Below are positions 34,436-42,478 of a DNA stretch of 64,000 bases, piece by piece; position 1 is the first letter of the stretch; each line of letters starts with the position of its first letter. This DNA is from Halomarina pelagica (GTDB lineage: Archaea > Halobacteriota > Halobacteria > Halobacteriales > Haloarculaceae). The stretch covers positions 62,001 through 126,000 of the forward strand of contig NZ_CP100457.1 of assembly GCF_024228315.1 (NCBI RefSeq), written 5' to 3'. The notes under the pieces were generated by a model. That model was not told the origin of the DNA, made no database searches, and was given only the letters and a program-made list of their open reading frames with translations. The position numbers and the translations under genes are program-made.

Positions 34436-35022
34436 ATGATCTCACGCCGCCGATTCCTTGAGGTAGGAGGAGTGCTTTCCCTTGGCGGACTTACCGCACT
34501 CAGTGGTTGTACCGCACTCGCAGATAGCATCACACCCGTCGAACCGCGGGTCAAACAGTCCTGGCAATTCGAAACCGACGCGTCAATCTTCAGGGAACAC
34601 CCCAAAATGAGGTTCCGCAGGCACTCACGTTCGGAACCGTGATCCGAGATGCCGATGACTGGAACGCCCTCCGTTCGGAGTATTGGATAGAACAGACGGA
34701 TCCTGCGAGCGTAAACTCGTTCACGACCGTGGACTTGCAGACGTCCTTCGTGGCGCTGTTCGGCGTGGTGCTCCCGCGTGGATTGGTGATGGATCCTGTC
34801 CGGGATACACTCTCCGAACAGCGACTCAGTCTCACGGCACGGATCATCGACGAATCAGAGACACGTCAGCGTCGCCAGTATCGTTCCTCCGAGTCAGCCG
34901 ACGATGACGGGTGGTACGTCGCGAATCTGATTCGCGAGTACCGCCGTGACGGGGCAGTTCCCCAAACACTCGCAGTGACGCTTCAACAGCAAACCGCAAC
35001 TACGCCCGGCGAAGAGCCATAA
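34436..35022 (+). pseudogene. Tat lipoprotein gene broken by a frameshift
   Basis: The first frame gives MISRRRFLEVGGVLSLGG, with a lipobox ending LSGC at Cys25, and stays sensible to about DASIF. The continuation lies in another frame: TPQNEVPQALTFGTVIRDAD, then DWNALRSEYWIEQTDPASVN to 35022. The shift falls in about 34580-34603. Joined, this is one lipoprotein of about 195 residues anchored outside the membrane. Function unknown. A sequencing error would restore the gene. Confidence 0.65.
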
Positions 35023-35489
35023 CGGAGTCACACTCGTCTTCGGAAAAGTTGTATCTCTCCTGTATCGACTCCTCAATAGACCAGACGCCAACGAGGGTGC
35101 AACCCCTCGCGGGTACCCGCTGGCGTCGAAACCAGACGCCCGGACCGGTGAGCGACGTGAGGAGCGAACCACAACCCGGAATGGTCGGTCGCGAGTGAAG
35201 CGCGGCGCGACGGTACAGAGCGCCTCGCCGCGAACGGTGACCGAAGGGAACCGTGAGCAGGCGGAGGGGCGGCATGCGGCGAGCGGGGTGAGCCATCGCG
35301 TATCATCGATTAACAAGTTTAACGCTCGGTGTACTAGCTGCCGTCCTGGCTGACGTAGAAGGGATGAGACCGCTTCGATCACCGGGAGAACAAAGCTCTC
35401 CGCCATCCTCAATCAACGTGTCCCTGATAAGATTGATAGTAATCTATCTAAGAAATAATCTCATAGATTATATTCAATTTAAGCAAAGT
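35023..35489. repeat. Non-coding region with dispersed 196-bp repeat, copy B
   Basis: From 35099 to about 35295 it is nearly identical to 25833-26031 in the same orientation; the two begin at the same GCAACCCCTCGCGGG. Differences accumulate towards the right end. The right flank becomes very AT-rich (35420-35500) towards the next promoter. Confidence 0.75.
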
Positions 35490-35498
35490 TTTTAATAA
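35490..35498 (+). promoter_or_regulatory. TATA box of the exported-protein gene
   Basis: The string ttttaataa lies 27-35 nt before the ATG at 35525 in an AT-rich region, consistent with a leaderless transcript. Confidence 0.6.
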
Positions 35499-35524
35499 TC
35501 GGAGATGTTTATTGTTCGTCTACT

Positions 35525-36547
35525 ATGAGACCAGACAGACACCAGGAGAGTAAAATGAGTCGTCGTTCACTCCTCCAGTCACTCGGGGTCACCAGCTTCG
35601 CTACCGGAGCGCTGTTGTACTCGCCGCCAGTGAGAGCGGCTACTGCTCCTCACACGTGGCAAGAGACTGCAACGGCTAACACGGTAACAGACAAGCTCAT
35701 CACACTCTCATCAAGTATTGAGCTGAAAGATACGTTTCTTGGTAGTACACACTGGAACCACGAGTTCCATCTCGCTGGCCATGGTGTCTCGACGAATCTG
35801 GCCGGCACGCGGAAGGAACGAGATATGCAACGGAATGTTATGGCAATAGATGAGCGCGATAGCGACCTCACAACGCTAGCCGCGATTGATGCGACTGGTA
35901 ATCGGATGTATCCAAAACCTGATGACGATAACGGTGAGTCCTGGGGCACGGTGACCGATGCGCTTGCGACGGCAGCGGACGCACTGGGGAGAGCAGTCGC
36001 AGCCAATGTTCTGACAGCGGCATCATTGGCCGATGGATTGCTTGATGCATTCACCCATACAAGCTCGTCAATGCCGAAGACGTGGGAAGGAATCTATAAT
36101 GATTCAGGGGCAAAAAACGAGGTCGGTCACCACCTCGATTTCGATATTCACGAAGATTATGCCAGTAACGATTGGACAGACAACATGTCCATCTACTCAC
36201 AGGCAGGAATCCTTCAAACGCGCTGGGATCTTGGATTCACAGAGGGGGATATCTATGCGACGGCAAGTCTTGTCGGTGGGACGGATCGCTATGAATGGGG
36301 ACATCCTGAGTCAATGACTCCTGAGGAAAAAGAATATTTCGGTGTAATTAAAGTAACGCGCGCTGATATAAGAGGGTTAAACGTCGCCCGGAACGTAGTG
36401 GGCGGAAAAATCCCTGTTCGTGTTAATGGCCGCGATATCACGATGACGCCAAAATCCATCCAATACGTTAAAGATCATGGATCAACGTACATCGCGACGA
36501 ACCCGCCGATTACAGTCACCGCAGAGTCCTCAGTTATCGCGGAGTAG
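35525..36547 (+). CDS. Tat-exported protein of 340 residues, function unknown
   Basis: The leader SRRSLLQSLGVTSFATGALL is a Tat signal (residues about 12-40, cleavage near VRAAT). The mature protein has a polar N-terminal half (HTWQETATANTVTDKLITLS), a helical Ala-rich middle (DALATAADALGRAVAAN) and a C-terminal part with KSIQYVKDHGSTYIATN. No catalytic motif is recognised. ATG 35525 is favoured by its TATA box; ATG 35555 would still keep the arginine pair. Similar secreted proteins often accompany mobile regions in haloarchaea. Confidence 0.72.
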   Translation: MRPDRHQESKMSRRSLLQSLGVTSFATGALLYSPPVRAATAPHTWQETATANTVTDKLITLSSSIELKDTFLGSTHWNHEFHLAGHGVSTNLAGTRKERDMQRNVMAIDERDSDLTTLAAIDATGNRMYPKPDDDNGESWGTVTDALATAADALGRAVAANVLTAASLADGLLDAFTHTSSSMPKTWEGIYNDSGAKNEVGHHLDFDIHEDYASNDWTDNMSIYSQAGILQTRWDLGFTEGDIYATASLVGGTDRYEWGHPESMTPEEKEYFGVIKVTRADIRGLNVARNVVGGKIPVRVNGRDITMTPKSIQYVKDHGSTYIATNPPITVTAESSVIAE

Positions 36548-36625
36548 CAGTGAGAAGAACAACAAAAACGGAACGTATGGATGGTTAACTGAACACGGCT
36601 CTGATAAAGGTACACTGCACTGTAA

Positions 36626-37111
36626 TTACTCTTTTTCCGTAATTATAGATTCAGTATTCATCCCAAACTGTTTCTCGACGATATAACCGTCTGTAGTTGC
36701 ACTATTCTTGTGTTGGACCGCAATATACGCTGGTGGTTCAGTAAACGAAACATCAACTTGGTACTGGATTAGCCCAGCGCACGAGGAACACCCATCTATC
36801 GGTGTCGAGTCAACCGTTCTGATTTCGATCTCTGCCGCTCGTGGATTGCTATCATCAATGGCTACAGGCACAGTCAGCGAGAGATCATCACATACCTGAT
36901 CAGTTGCGAGTGTTCCTTTAATGATAATATCTTTCTGAGTATCACCTCGATGGATCGTCGCCGTGTCCTTAGCCGTAGTGCTACACTCGCGAGAGAGTGC
37001 AGTAATAGACGTTGAGGTGGTCGCAAACTCGGGATCACCGCTGGTCGATGTACACCCCGTAAGAACGGTAGATAGACTAACCAAGGCGGTAAGAAACCTG
37101 CGTCGATTCAT
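36626..37111 (-). CDS. Tat lipoprotein, function unknown
   Basis: A 161-residue protein. MNRRRFLTALVSLSTVLTGC is a Tat signal with lipobox Cys20, so the mature protein should be lipid-anchored on the outer face of the membrane. The mature part is beta-rich with a Cys pair (DGCSSCAG near 110) and YQVDVSFTEPPAYIAVQHKN. I do not recognise the family. It is convergent with the exported-protein gene at 35525 and divergent from the PIN gene at 37205. Confidence 0.72.
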   Translation of the reverse strand: MNRRRFLTALVSLSTVLTGCTSTSGDPEFATTSTSITALSRECSTTAKDTATIHRGDTQKDIIIKGTLATDQVCDDLSLTVPVAIDDSNPRAAEIEIRTVDSTPIDGCSSCAGLIQYQVDVSFTEPPAYIAVQHKNSATTDGYIVEKQFGMNTESIITEKE

Positions 37112-37204
37112 GCCTACCTCTAGAAGTCAGAGAATATAACGGTTATCTCCAGTACTGGTGAAGGTGAGCTCGACCTCAACGAGCTTGATGCTGCCGTCGA
37201 AGAG

Positions 37205-37765
37205 TTGGATGAGGAGGGATCACGAGCGAAAGATCGCTTCGTTCCTGACGTTGAGGCACACGTCATCGATACTAATCTATTCATCAAGTTTGAGCGAGCG
37301 GACGCCGTTTCGCTGCTCGAACGCCCCGTCACCGCAGCCGACGCGGTGTTGCTCGTCCCGCCACGCGTCTACGCGGAACTGACACCAGCGGAGGCGCCCT
37401 ATGATCGACCCCCGATCGATGCGGCGATTGCGGCTTGCTGGGCCCGCGTTATTGAGAACGTTGAGTACGCCGATCCGGTTGTCTCGACGACGATGGATAT
37501 GATACGACGGTATATTGCAGTCGCCGATGATCGCCCAGAACACGATATCGAGCAGGCTGACGGCGAAGTTGGCGGTGTAGCCGCACAGCATCTCGCGAAG
37601 GGTGATACGGTGTCGGTGGCCGTCTACACGAACGATCGAGCGGCGTTTCGTGGTATCGATCGGGCGCTCGCGACGCACGGGTACGAGGATCGCCTTGAGT
37701 TGGTAAACGCAAGTGAGTTTTTCGAGGCAGTTCAAGATCGATATGACGTGGAGACCAGCCGATAG
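37205..37765 (+). CDS. PIN-domain toxin with truncated antitoxin-like leader
   Basis: A 186-residue frame starting at TTG 37205; the open frame reaches back to 37124 without an ATG. AHVIDTNLFIKFERAD supplies the first PIN Asp, PRVYAELTPAE the Glu, AVYTNDRAAFRGI the late Asp. The residues before the PIN core (GEGELDLNELDAAVEELDEE, then GSRAKDRF) are acidic and helical, like the C-terminus of an antitoxin. The divergent lipoprotein gene begins only 10 bases from the end of that open frame. I infer that an antitoxin gene was cut off by rearrangement, leaving its tail fused to the toxin. Confidence 0.7.
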   Translation: MDEEGSRAKDRFVPDVEAHVIDTNLFIKFERADAVSLLERPVTAADAVLLVPPRVYAELTPAEAPYDRPPIDAAIAACWARVIENVEYADPVVSTTMDMIRRYIAVADDRPEHDIEQADGEVGGVAAQHLAKGDTVSVAVYTNDRAAFRGIDRALATHGYEDRLELVNASEFFEAVQDRYDVETSR

Positions 37766-37833
37766 AAGGAGCTGCGTCGGAGGTAGATTGAGTTGTCGTC
37801 CGAAGAGCTAGCAGTCTGGAGGTGCAGCCACGA

Positions 37834-37875
37834 TTAACCTACAAATACCAGCAGGAAATCGCAGTTGTTGGTTAA
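37834..37875. repeat. Long inverted repeat, copy 4 of 4
   Basis: Arms TTAACCTACA (37834-37843, one mismatch) and TGTTGGTTAA (37866-37875) surround a 22-bp spacer. It lies 69 bases after the PIN toxin stop codon; the other TA-linked copies lie upstream of their operons. Confidence 0.75.
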
Positions 37876-38464
37876 CAGATCGAATGTTACCGCGGTGTCG
37901 CACCCTCCATCGTTTCCTAAGCTTTGACGAAGCTGAACAACAGAGATATCCGCTAGTCCCAATGTCGCCGACAGAGTACGATTACAGGAACGACGGTTCA
38001 GGGCCGGGGAACCACGCCCTGTATCCCCCGACGATAGCACGGCAGCGACCGCTTCAAGTGTCTGGTTCATGGTCATTATTCTTCGACCACCCATACAACT
38101 CCCCGGAACGGACGCGAGGCGGCGAGACAGTAGAAATCGGGAACAACAGGGCAGCTCAGTCGGCAGCAGGAATGAGCGCAGATTCCAAGAGATCACGGTG
38201 TCCGGGCGTGGAGGCAGACGGCGACCGCTCTGACGCAATTGCCGTCCGCTCGCGCTCCCAAGTTTCTTCTACATTCACCGCAAACGACTCGCTGAGCAGG
38301 TCTGTGAGCATCTTGGTCGATCGACTCAACGACCTGCTCGCTCCTCAAACTGGCGTAACTAGTGGTGCTTCAAGCATAAACTGAGTACGTAGAACATTGG
38401 TAGTGGAACCGGTATCGACTCATCTATTCACGCTTGAAGAAGCACTAGACAGTGCCAGACAAGT
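37876..38464. other. Intergenic stretch without a supported gene
   Basis: Both strands have open frames of 130-170 codons here, but their composition (Ser/Arg-rich, not acidic) is unlike haloarchaeal proteins and no motif is seen. I regard it as non-coding or long-decayed sequence. Confidence 0.5.
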
Positions 38465-38647
38465 CTAATGGTTCGGTCGGGAACTAACGATCCGATTTGC
38501 ACCATATCCAAGTAGTCCGCCAATGACAATCACTGATACGGCAATTAATGGGGATCGTACATCTAACGCTATCAAAGACGCTATTTCAGCTATTAGGAGA
38601 ATACCTACGAGCATAAACAAAACACTCCGAAGGCTCGTATTCGTCAT
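38465..38647 (-). CDS. Small membrane protein with two helices
   Basis: A 60-residue protein from ATG 38647 (MTNTSLRSVLFMLVGIL); an ATG eight codons earlier is possible. Two hydrophobic segments (about 8-27 and 31-50) joined by a short DVRSP turn indicate a hairpin in the membrane, with a polar Arg-containing tail. No family is recognised. An AT-rich ttagaatata element lies about 20-30 nt upstream. Confidence 0.5.
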   Translation of the reverse strand: MTNTSLRSVLFMLVGILLIAEIASLIALDVRSPLIAVSVIVIGGLLGYGANRIVSSRPNH

Positions 38648-39002
38648 GTTTCCAATCGAGTGTGTGACCATATATTCTAATACACTTGGTGAGGATAAGT
38701 ACCTTTTGGTAGGTTTACAGGCTCGGTTCAACAGTAGCTCTACCAACAGTAGTTTCGAGTAATAGATACCAACCGAACTTGCCCTCTCCGGTAATCGATA
38801 AATGAGTCATGGAAGTGAAATAGATCCATATTGACATACTTTTTGGTTAAAGTCAAATCATAGTTTATCGAATTGATGAGATGTGACGAAGGGGCCATCC
38901 AATACTAACACTATTTAGTGTTAGGTCGCTATCTCCTTTGTTCTGATCTCGAATGTTTTGAGTAACTAACCATGTGTGTTAGATAGATATCTAGATCAAT
39001 AT
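38648..39002. other. AT-rich intergenic region
   Basis: Base composition is clearly lower in GC than the rest of the window. A half-site ttggttaa occurs near 38846 without a partner arm. No gene is supported. Confidence 0.45.
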
Positions 39003-39902
39003 TTAATCAGCAGTTGGACGTTCAAAGACCCGAGCGCCCGTGCTATCACACCTGATCGTGATTATATCCTGAGAAGAGCAACACGTTTCTATCGTTTCTT
39101 GTTTCATACTGACTGATCCGCTTCCATCTGGGCACTGTTCAATGAATAGACGTAAATTATCGAGGATTATCCCTTTTTGGTTGGGAGAATAGGTGTTCCA
39201 GATCCTTGAATACTCGTCTAACACATGTGCAGCGCCAACATCAGCAATAAGTGCCTCGTAGGATGGCCATCTCCCAACCATCTTTTGTTCTATTAGAAGT
39301 AACCGCTCCTCACCATGTCTCTTAATTTCACACCTATTATGGTTTACTTGAACACCAATTACAGACGCTATCTCACCCCCCTTTAGGTTTGTATCGTAGA
39401 ACTGCTCCATCTCACGGTGCCATCTGACTTTGAATTGATCAGTGAGACAAAGGTCGTTACCATCTCTACAAACTTCAAGGATATCTTCTTTGAGGAAATA
39501 ATTGTACGAATCAACCTCAATCATTCTATTATTGTCTGAATATTTTGTGACTGCTGATTCAACTGGTCCGTTCGGAATTATATAAATATTTGGATTAAGA
39601 TGACTACGAGCGATCGGTATCAGCTCTTTTTCAATCCATCGAAGGGTTTCTAATGGGAAATACTGTTTTGTTAGTTTTGGAGTGCCGGGTACGAGATAAC
39701 CACGGAGATAGATAAGTATGATTGATCCAGTAAAGGCTAAAAAACCACCGACCAAACATTTATATGCGATTAAAATACTAATGAAAGTCGCGAGGGTGAG
39801 ATTAAATACGGTACACAGTCCACATCGGTTTTCTCCGGTATATTTGGATTGACGAACCCTGTTGAAAGCTTTAACCATTACTGACTGCGATAGTAGGGCC
39901 AT
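39003..39902 (-). CDS. Membrane-anchored protein downstream of an exported protein
   Basis: A 299-residue protein. Two hydrophobic segments (about 30-48 and 50-68) follow an N-terminal ENRCGLCTVFNLTLATFI, and then comes IYLRGYLVPGTPKLTKQYFP, a motif I recall from a conserved haloarchaeal membrane family of unknown function. The remaining 215 residues are soluble and presumably cytoplasmic. The coding sequence is unusually AT-rich for this window, as is its neighbour, suggesting common foreign origin. It starts 34 bases after the exported-protein gene, so the two form an operon. An immunity or processing role is possible but unproven. Confidence 0.65.
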   Translation of the reverse strand: MALLSQSVMVKAFNRVRQSKYTGENRCGLCTVFNLTLATFISILIAYKCLVGGFLAFTGSIILIYLRGYLVPGTPKLTKQYFPLETLRWIEKELIPIARSHLNPNIYIIPNGPVESAVTKYSDNNRMIEVDSYNYFLKEDILEVCRDGNDLCLTDQFKVRWHREMEQFYDTNLKGGEIASVIGVQVNHNRCEIKRHGEERLLLIEQKMVGRWPSYEALIADVGAAHVLDEYSRIWNTYSPNQKGIILDNLRLFIEQCPDGSGSVSMKQETIETCCSSQDIITIRCDSTGARVFERPTAD

Positions 39903-39936
39903 AGATCATTGAGCAAAAATGATAACCTTGGTACTG

Positions 39937-40857
39937 TTATGCCCAGTTCTTGCAGTATGACCAATATTGTGTTTTAAGGCTGAAGTACGATGTAGGTGGA
40001 TCATACTGTCCCTCGTTGCCCTGTGTGGTTGTTTGCCCCCACCATCCCATAGTTCCGTCTGGGTTCATTGTCAACGCGGCATAGAGATACGCGTAGTACG
40101 ATTTGTAAGTTAGATCGCGGTAGTACTGTGAGAACGATTTGCTATACAGTGTATCTCCACCCCAGTCCGTTTCTTGGAAACCCCCAGCTTGGTGATCAGC
40201 ACCAGCTGCATTGGGTCCAACGTACCAGCACCAGTATCGGTCACTGTATGAAGTGACCTCTCCACCAGAGGAAGACCACCGAGATGTCTGCCCATGGTTG
40301 ATATCATTGTAGGACGCCTCACTCAACCCGACCTGTAGTCCTCCCTCATAGTCGGTCGTATAGTCCGTACCACTGTCACTCTCTTCCGCTTGCGCTTCCA
40401 CTGAGCTACTCGAGAAGAATGAATGCGTGTTCGGATCTCGACCGGAAGCATGCTCTTTATTTGATCCACCTCCAGATCCGCCTTTTTTGATCACTTGTTC
40501 CGTATCAACTATTTCAATTGTGCCTTCTACTCGATCAGGTTGAAAATCCTCTATAGGCACAGGCTTACTGCTTGTAGGACCATCTCCGTACTTGGTCTCG
40601 ATCTGCAGCACGGGAATTTTTTCGTTGGATTGGGGGACTTCGGATCCGCTTGCAGTGATTGTATAATTCCCATCACTAAAAACCACGATTTGCGCATTAT
40701 CGACATAATCAATCGAAGAAGTGTCGAGATTGATTGTATTGGAGTTTGTCACTCCTTCCTCAGCATTGACCGTATTAGCTACGCTCAGCGAACCGAGAGC
40801 GATACTAGTTGTTTGCAGGACCTTGCGACGCGATAGTTTTTCATTTCCTTTCGTCAC
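39937..40857 (-). CDS. Tat-exported protein with aromatic-rich C-terminus
   Basis: A 306-residue protein from GTG 40857. SRRKVLQTTSIALGSLSVAN is a Tat signal, cleavable after VNA. After a Gly/Ser linker (KKGGSGGGSNKEH) the last 130 residues are extremely rich in Tyr, Trp, Gly and Ser (SDRYWCWYVGPNA, then TMGWWGQTTTQ, ending YWSYCKNWA) with few Cys. Such a two-part secreted protein next to a membrane protein and regulator could be a halocin precursor or an adhesive surface protein. A TATA-like aatataat lies 30 or so bases upstream. Function not established. Confidence 0.65.
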   Translation of the reverse strand: MTKGNEKLSRRKVLQTTSIALGSLSVANTVNAEEGVTNSNTINLDTSSIDYVDNAQIVVFSDGNYTITASGSEVPQSNEKIPVLQIETKYGDGPTSSKPVPIEDFQPDRVEGTIEIVDTEQVIKKGGSGGGSNKEHASGRDPNTHSFFSSSSVEAQAEESDSGTDYTTDYEGGLQVGLSEASYNDINHGQTSRWSSSGGEVTSYSDRYWCWYVGPNAAGADHQAGGFQETDWGGDTLYSKSFSQYYRDLTYKSYYAYLYAALTMNPDGTMGWWGQTTTQGNEGQYDPPTSYFSLKTQYWSYCKNWA

Positions 40858-41057
40858 GGGGACTTCACAGGCACACCGATGAACTCCATTATATTTACTC
40901 TAACTCTCCAGAAAATCACGAAATATCTGCACTACAACGAAAAATCACCACCCCCTCCCAAACTTCCTCCCTCACACGATAGACTCGTAGCTAGCCATTC
41001 ACTATTATCACACATATAGGTAGGATTTAATATCTTGGAGTGTGAGGGATTGACCTA
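40858..41057 (+). promoter_or_regulatory. Divergent promoter region with TATA box of the FilR1-type regulator
   Basis: The 200-bp region separates the exported-protein operon (left) from the regulator (right). tttaatat at 41026-41033 lies 25-32 nt before the regulator ATG; on the other strand a gtaaatataatgg element lies near 40890. The regulator may act on both. Confidence 0.5.
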
Positions 41058-41924
41058 ATGCATAGTTCGACTGAACTTGGACGACTCCTCCTTGCCCGCT
41101 ACGGTGTTCTTCAGGCCCTTACTCAGACACCACAAACGAAACGAGATCTGGTTGATGATCTTAGTATTCCTCGCTCAACACTTGATGATATTATCCGTGA
41201 CCTTAGTGAAGCTGAACTAGTCACGTTCACCAAGGGCCAATGGTATACTACAATCATTGGCCAGTGCATGGTTCAGGTCCACGAGGAGTACTTAGCCCAG
41301 TTGACTAGCCTTAGCGATATTTCATCAATAACTGATGTTCTCGATTCGAAGAGTCCGCTTGACTCTGCCTTCCTCATTGGCGCAGATCTTAACGATTCCA
41401 GGGGACCGGTCCCCGATGAGGTAATGCACGTCCTGTTAGAGGCAGCTACCACTGCAACTCGATTCCGTATCTTCACTCCCTCTGCAATTTCCGCATACGT
41501 CAAGCCGTTCTATGATCGAGTCACGAACGGTGATGACTCCTGTGTTGAAGTAGTAGTTTCATCAACTCTCTTCGAGCAACTCTATAGTCTTCATCCTAAT
41601 TTGATGAGCGAAGCTGTTGACAATCCCTGTATTTCGTTTTTCAGTGCCTCAATACCATTTTCATTCGGACTTTGGATTGCAGACAATGCGCATGCAGGTG
41701 TCATCATCTTTGAGGAAGGTGGGATCAGCGGTATCTTGGTCAACGATTCAGTTGAGGCGCTCAATTGGGCTGAGAATCAGTATGAACAGATTAGGAAGGG
41801 GACGCCAGTCCTATTATCTTCAGCGGTGATTCAGACGATATTACGTCGACAGATTCGCCTGGATCTATCTTCGGCCAAGATCTCTGAATCGCACGGTACA
41901 GGTAGGACTCATGGAGATCTCTGA
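41058..41924 (+). CDS. HTH regulator with FilR1-type sensor domain
   Basis: A 288-residue protein. The N-terminal winged helix (about 10-75) contains TKRDLVDDLSIPRSTLDDII and a KGQWYTTIIGQCM wing. The C-terminal two-thirds follow the FilR1 (methanogenesis regulatory protein, PF08350) pattern seen in many haloarchaeal regulators: ATTATRFRIFTPSAISAYV, VVVSSTLFEQLYS, IPFSFGLWIADNAHAGVIIF, EEGGISGILVNDS. The domain probably senses a small ligand. It is divergent from the exported-protein operon at 40857 with 200 bp between, so those genes are the likely target. Confidence 0.82.
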   Translation: MHSSTELGRLLLARYGVLQALTQTPQTKRDLVDDLSIPRSTLDDIIRDLSEAELVTFTKGQWYTTIIGQCMVQVHEEYLAQLTSLSDISSITDVLDSKSPLDSAFLIGADLNDSRGPVPDEVMHVLLEAATTATRFRIFTPSAISAYVKPFYDRVTNGDDSCVEVVVSSTLFEQLYSLHPNLMSEAVDNPCISFFSASIPFSFGLWIADNAHAGVIIFEEGGISGILVNDSVEALNWAENQYEQIRKGTPVLLSSAVIQTILRRQIRLDLSSAKISESHGTGRTHGDL

Positions 41925-42098
41925 GAGTCCGTCTCTCAAACTCTGCAAGGTAACGATGTACAGAAATTTCGCGTGATAAGAGGGGTAGCATAGAAAGGAT
42001 TGAACCGAATTGCGTTCCGCAGTCGTTAGTACCTTGACGGGGTGCTCCTTACCTGAGCACATAGAGCCGCTCTCGGCCGTGCTGCTGCCGTCCAGACG

Positions 42099-42317
42099 TC
42101 AGCCGATCCCAGTCCGTCTAGCGACCGCGATTGCCCGCGAGACGTCGGTGTGGAACTGCTGCACCGCGACATAGACAACAAGCGCGGTGAGTACGTAGTT
42201 CGTGTAGTGCTCGATCGCAGAGCCCGCTACGCCGATCGCAGCGACCGCCGCTGTCAGCACGACTGGGAGTCGAAGCGTCGTGATGGCAGGCCGGCAGCAC
42301 TCCGCGCAGAGCGACAT
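42099..42317 (-). CDS. Small membrane protein in the SWIM operon
   Basis: A 72-residue protein from ATG 42317; a TTG six codons earlier is possible. A Cys pair at the N-terminus (LCAECCRP) is followed by two hydrophobic helices (about 19-35 and 42-57, VLTALVVYVAV). It lies 41 bases after the 39-residue zinc-finger gene in the same direction and is probably cotranscribed. Function unknown. Confidence 0.5.
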   Translation of the reverse strand: MSLCAECCRPAITTLRLPVVLTAAVAAIGVAGSAIEHYTNYVLTALVVYVAVQQFHTDVSRAIAVARRTGIG

Positions 42318-42358
42318 GACGCGGTTGATCGTCAAGAGCGAGAACGGCGAACTCGCCG

Positions 42359-42478
42359 TTATTCACACACCTCGAGATCGTCCCGGCAGTCGGAACAGAG
42401 CTCACGCAGTCCGCCGTCAATCTTCACCCGGCGAACGTCGCGCTTGATCCCGCCGCAGCAGTCACACGCAGCAATCAT
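42359..42478 (-). CDS. 39-residue zinc-finger microprotein
   Basis: Translation from ATG 42478 gives MIAACDCCGGIKRDVRRV, then GLRELCSDCRDDLEVCE. Two C-x2-C pairs (the first as C-D-C-C, the second C-S-D-C) can bind one zinc ion. The ATG overlaps the stop codon of the SWIM gene (ATGA), strong support for translation. Haloarchaeal microproteins of this kind are common; their roles are mostly unknown. Confidence 0.65.
   Translation of the reverse strand: MIAACDCCGGIKRDVRRVKIDGGLRELCSDCRDDLEVCE

Noticed and set aside
37834-38384. Opposed open frames of 134 and 166 codons after the PIN toxin
   Set aside because: Composition is Ser/Arg-rich, one frame reads through the inverted repeat, and no family or promoter is seen.
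38840-38860. A ttttggttaa half-site similar to one inverted-repeat arm
   Set aside because: It lacks the TGT start and a partner arm within 40 bp on either side.
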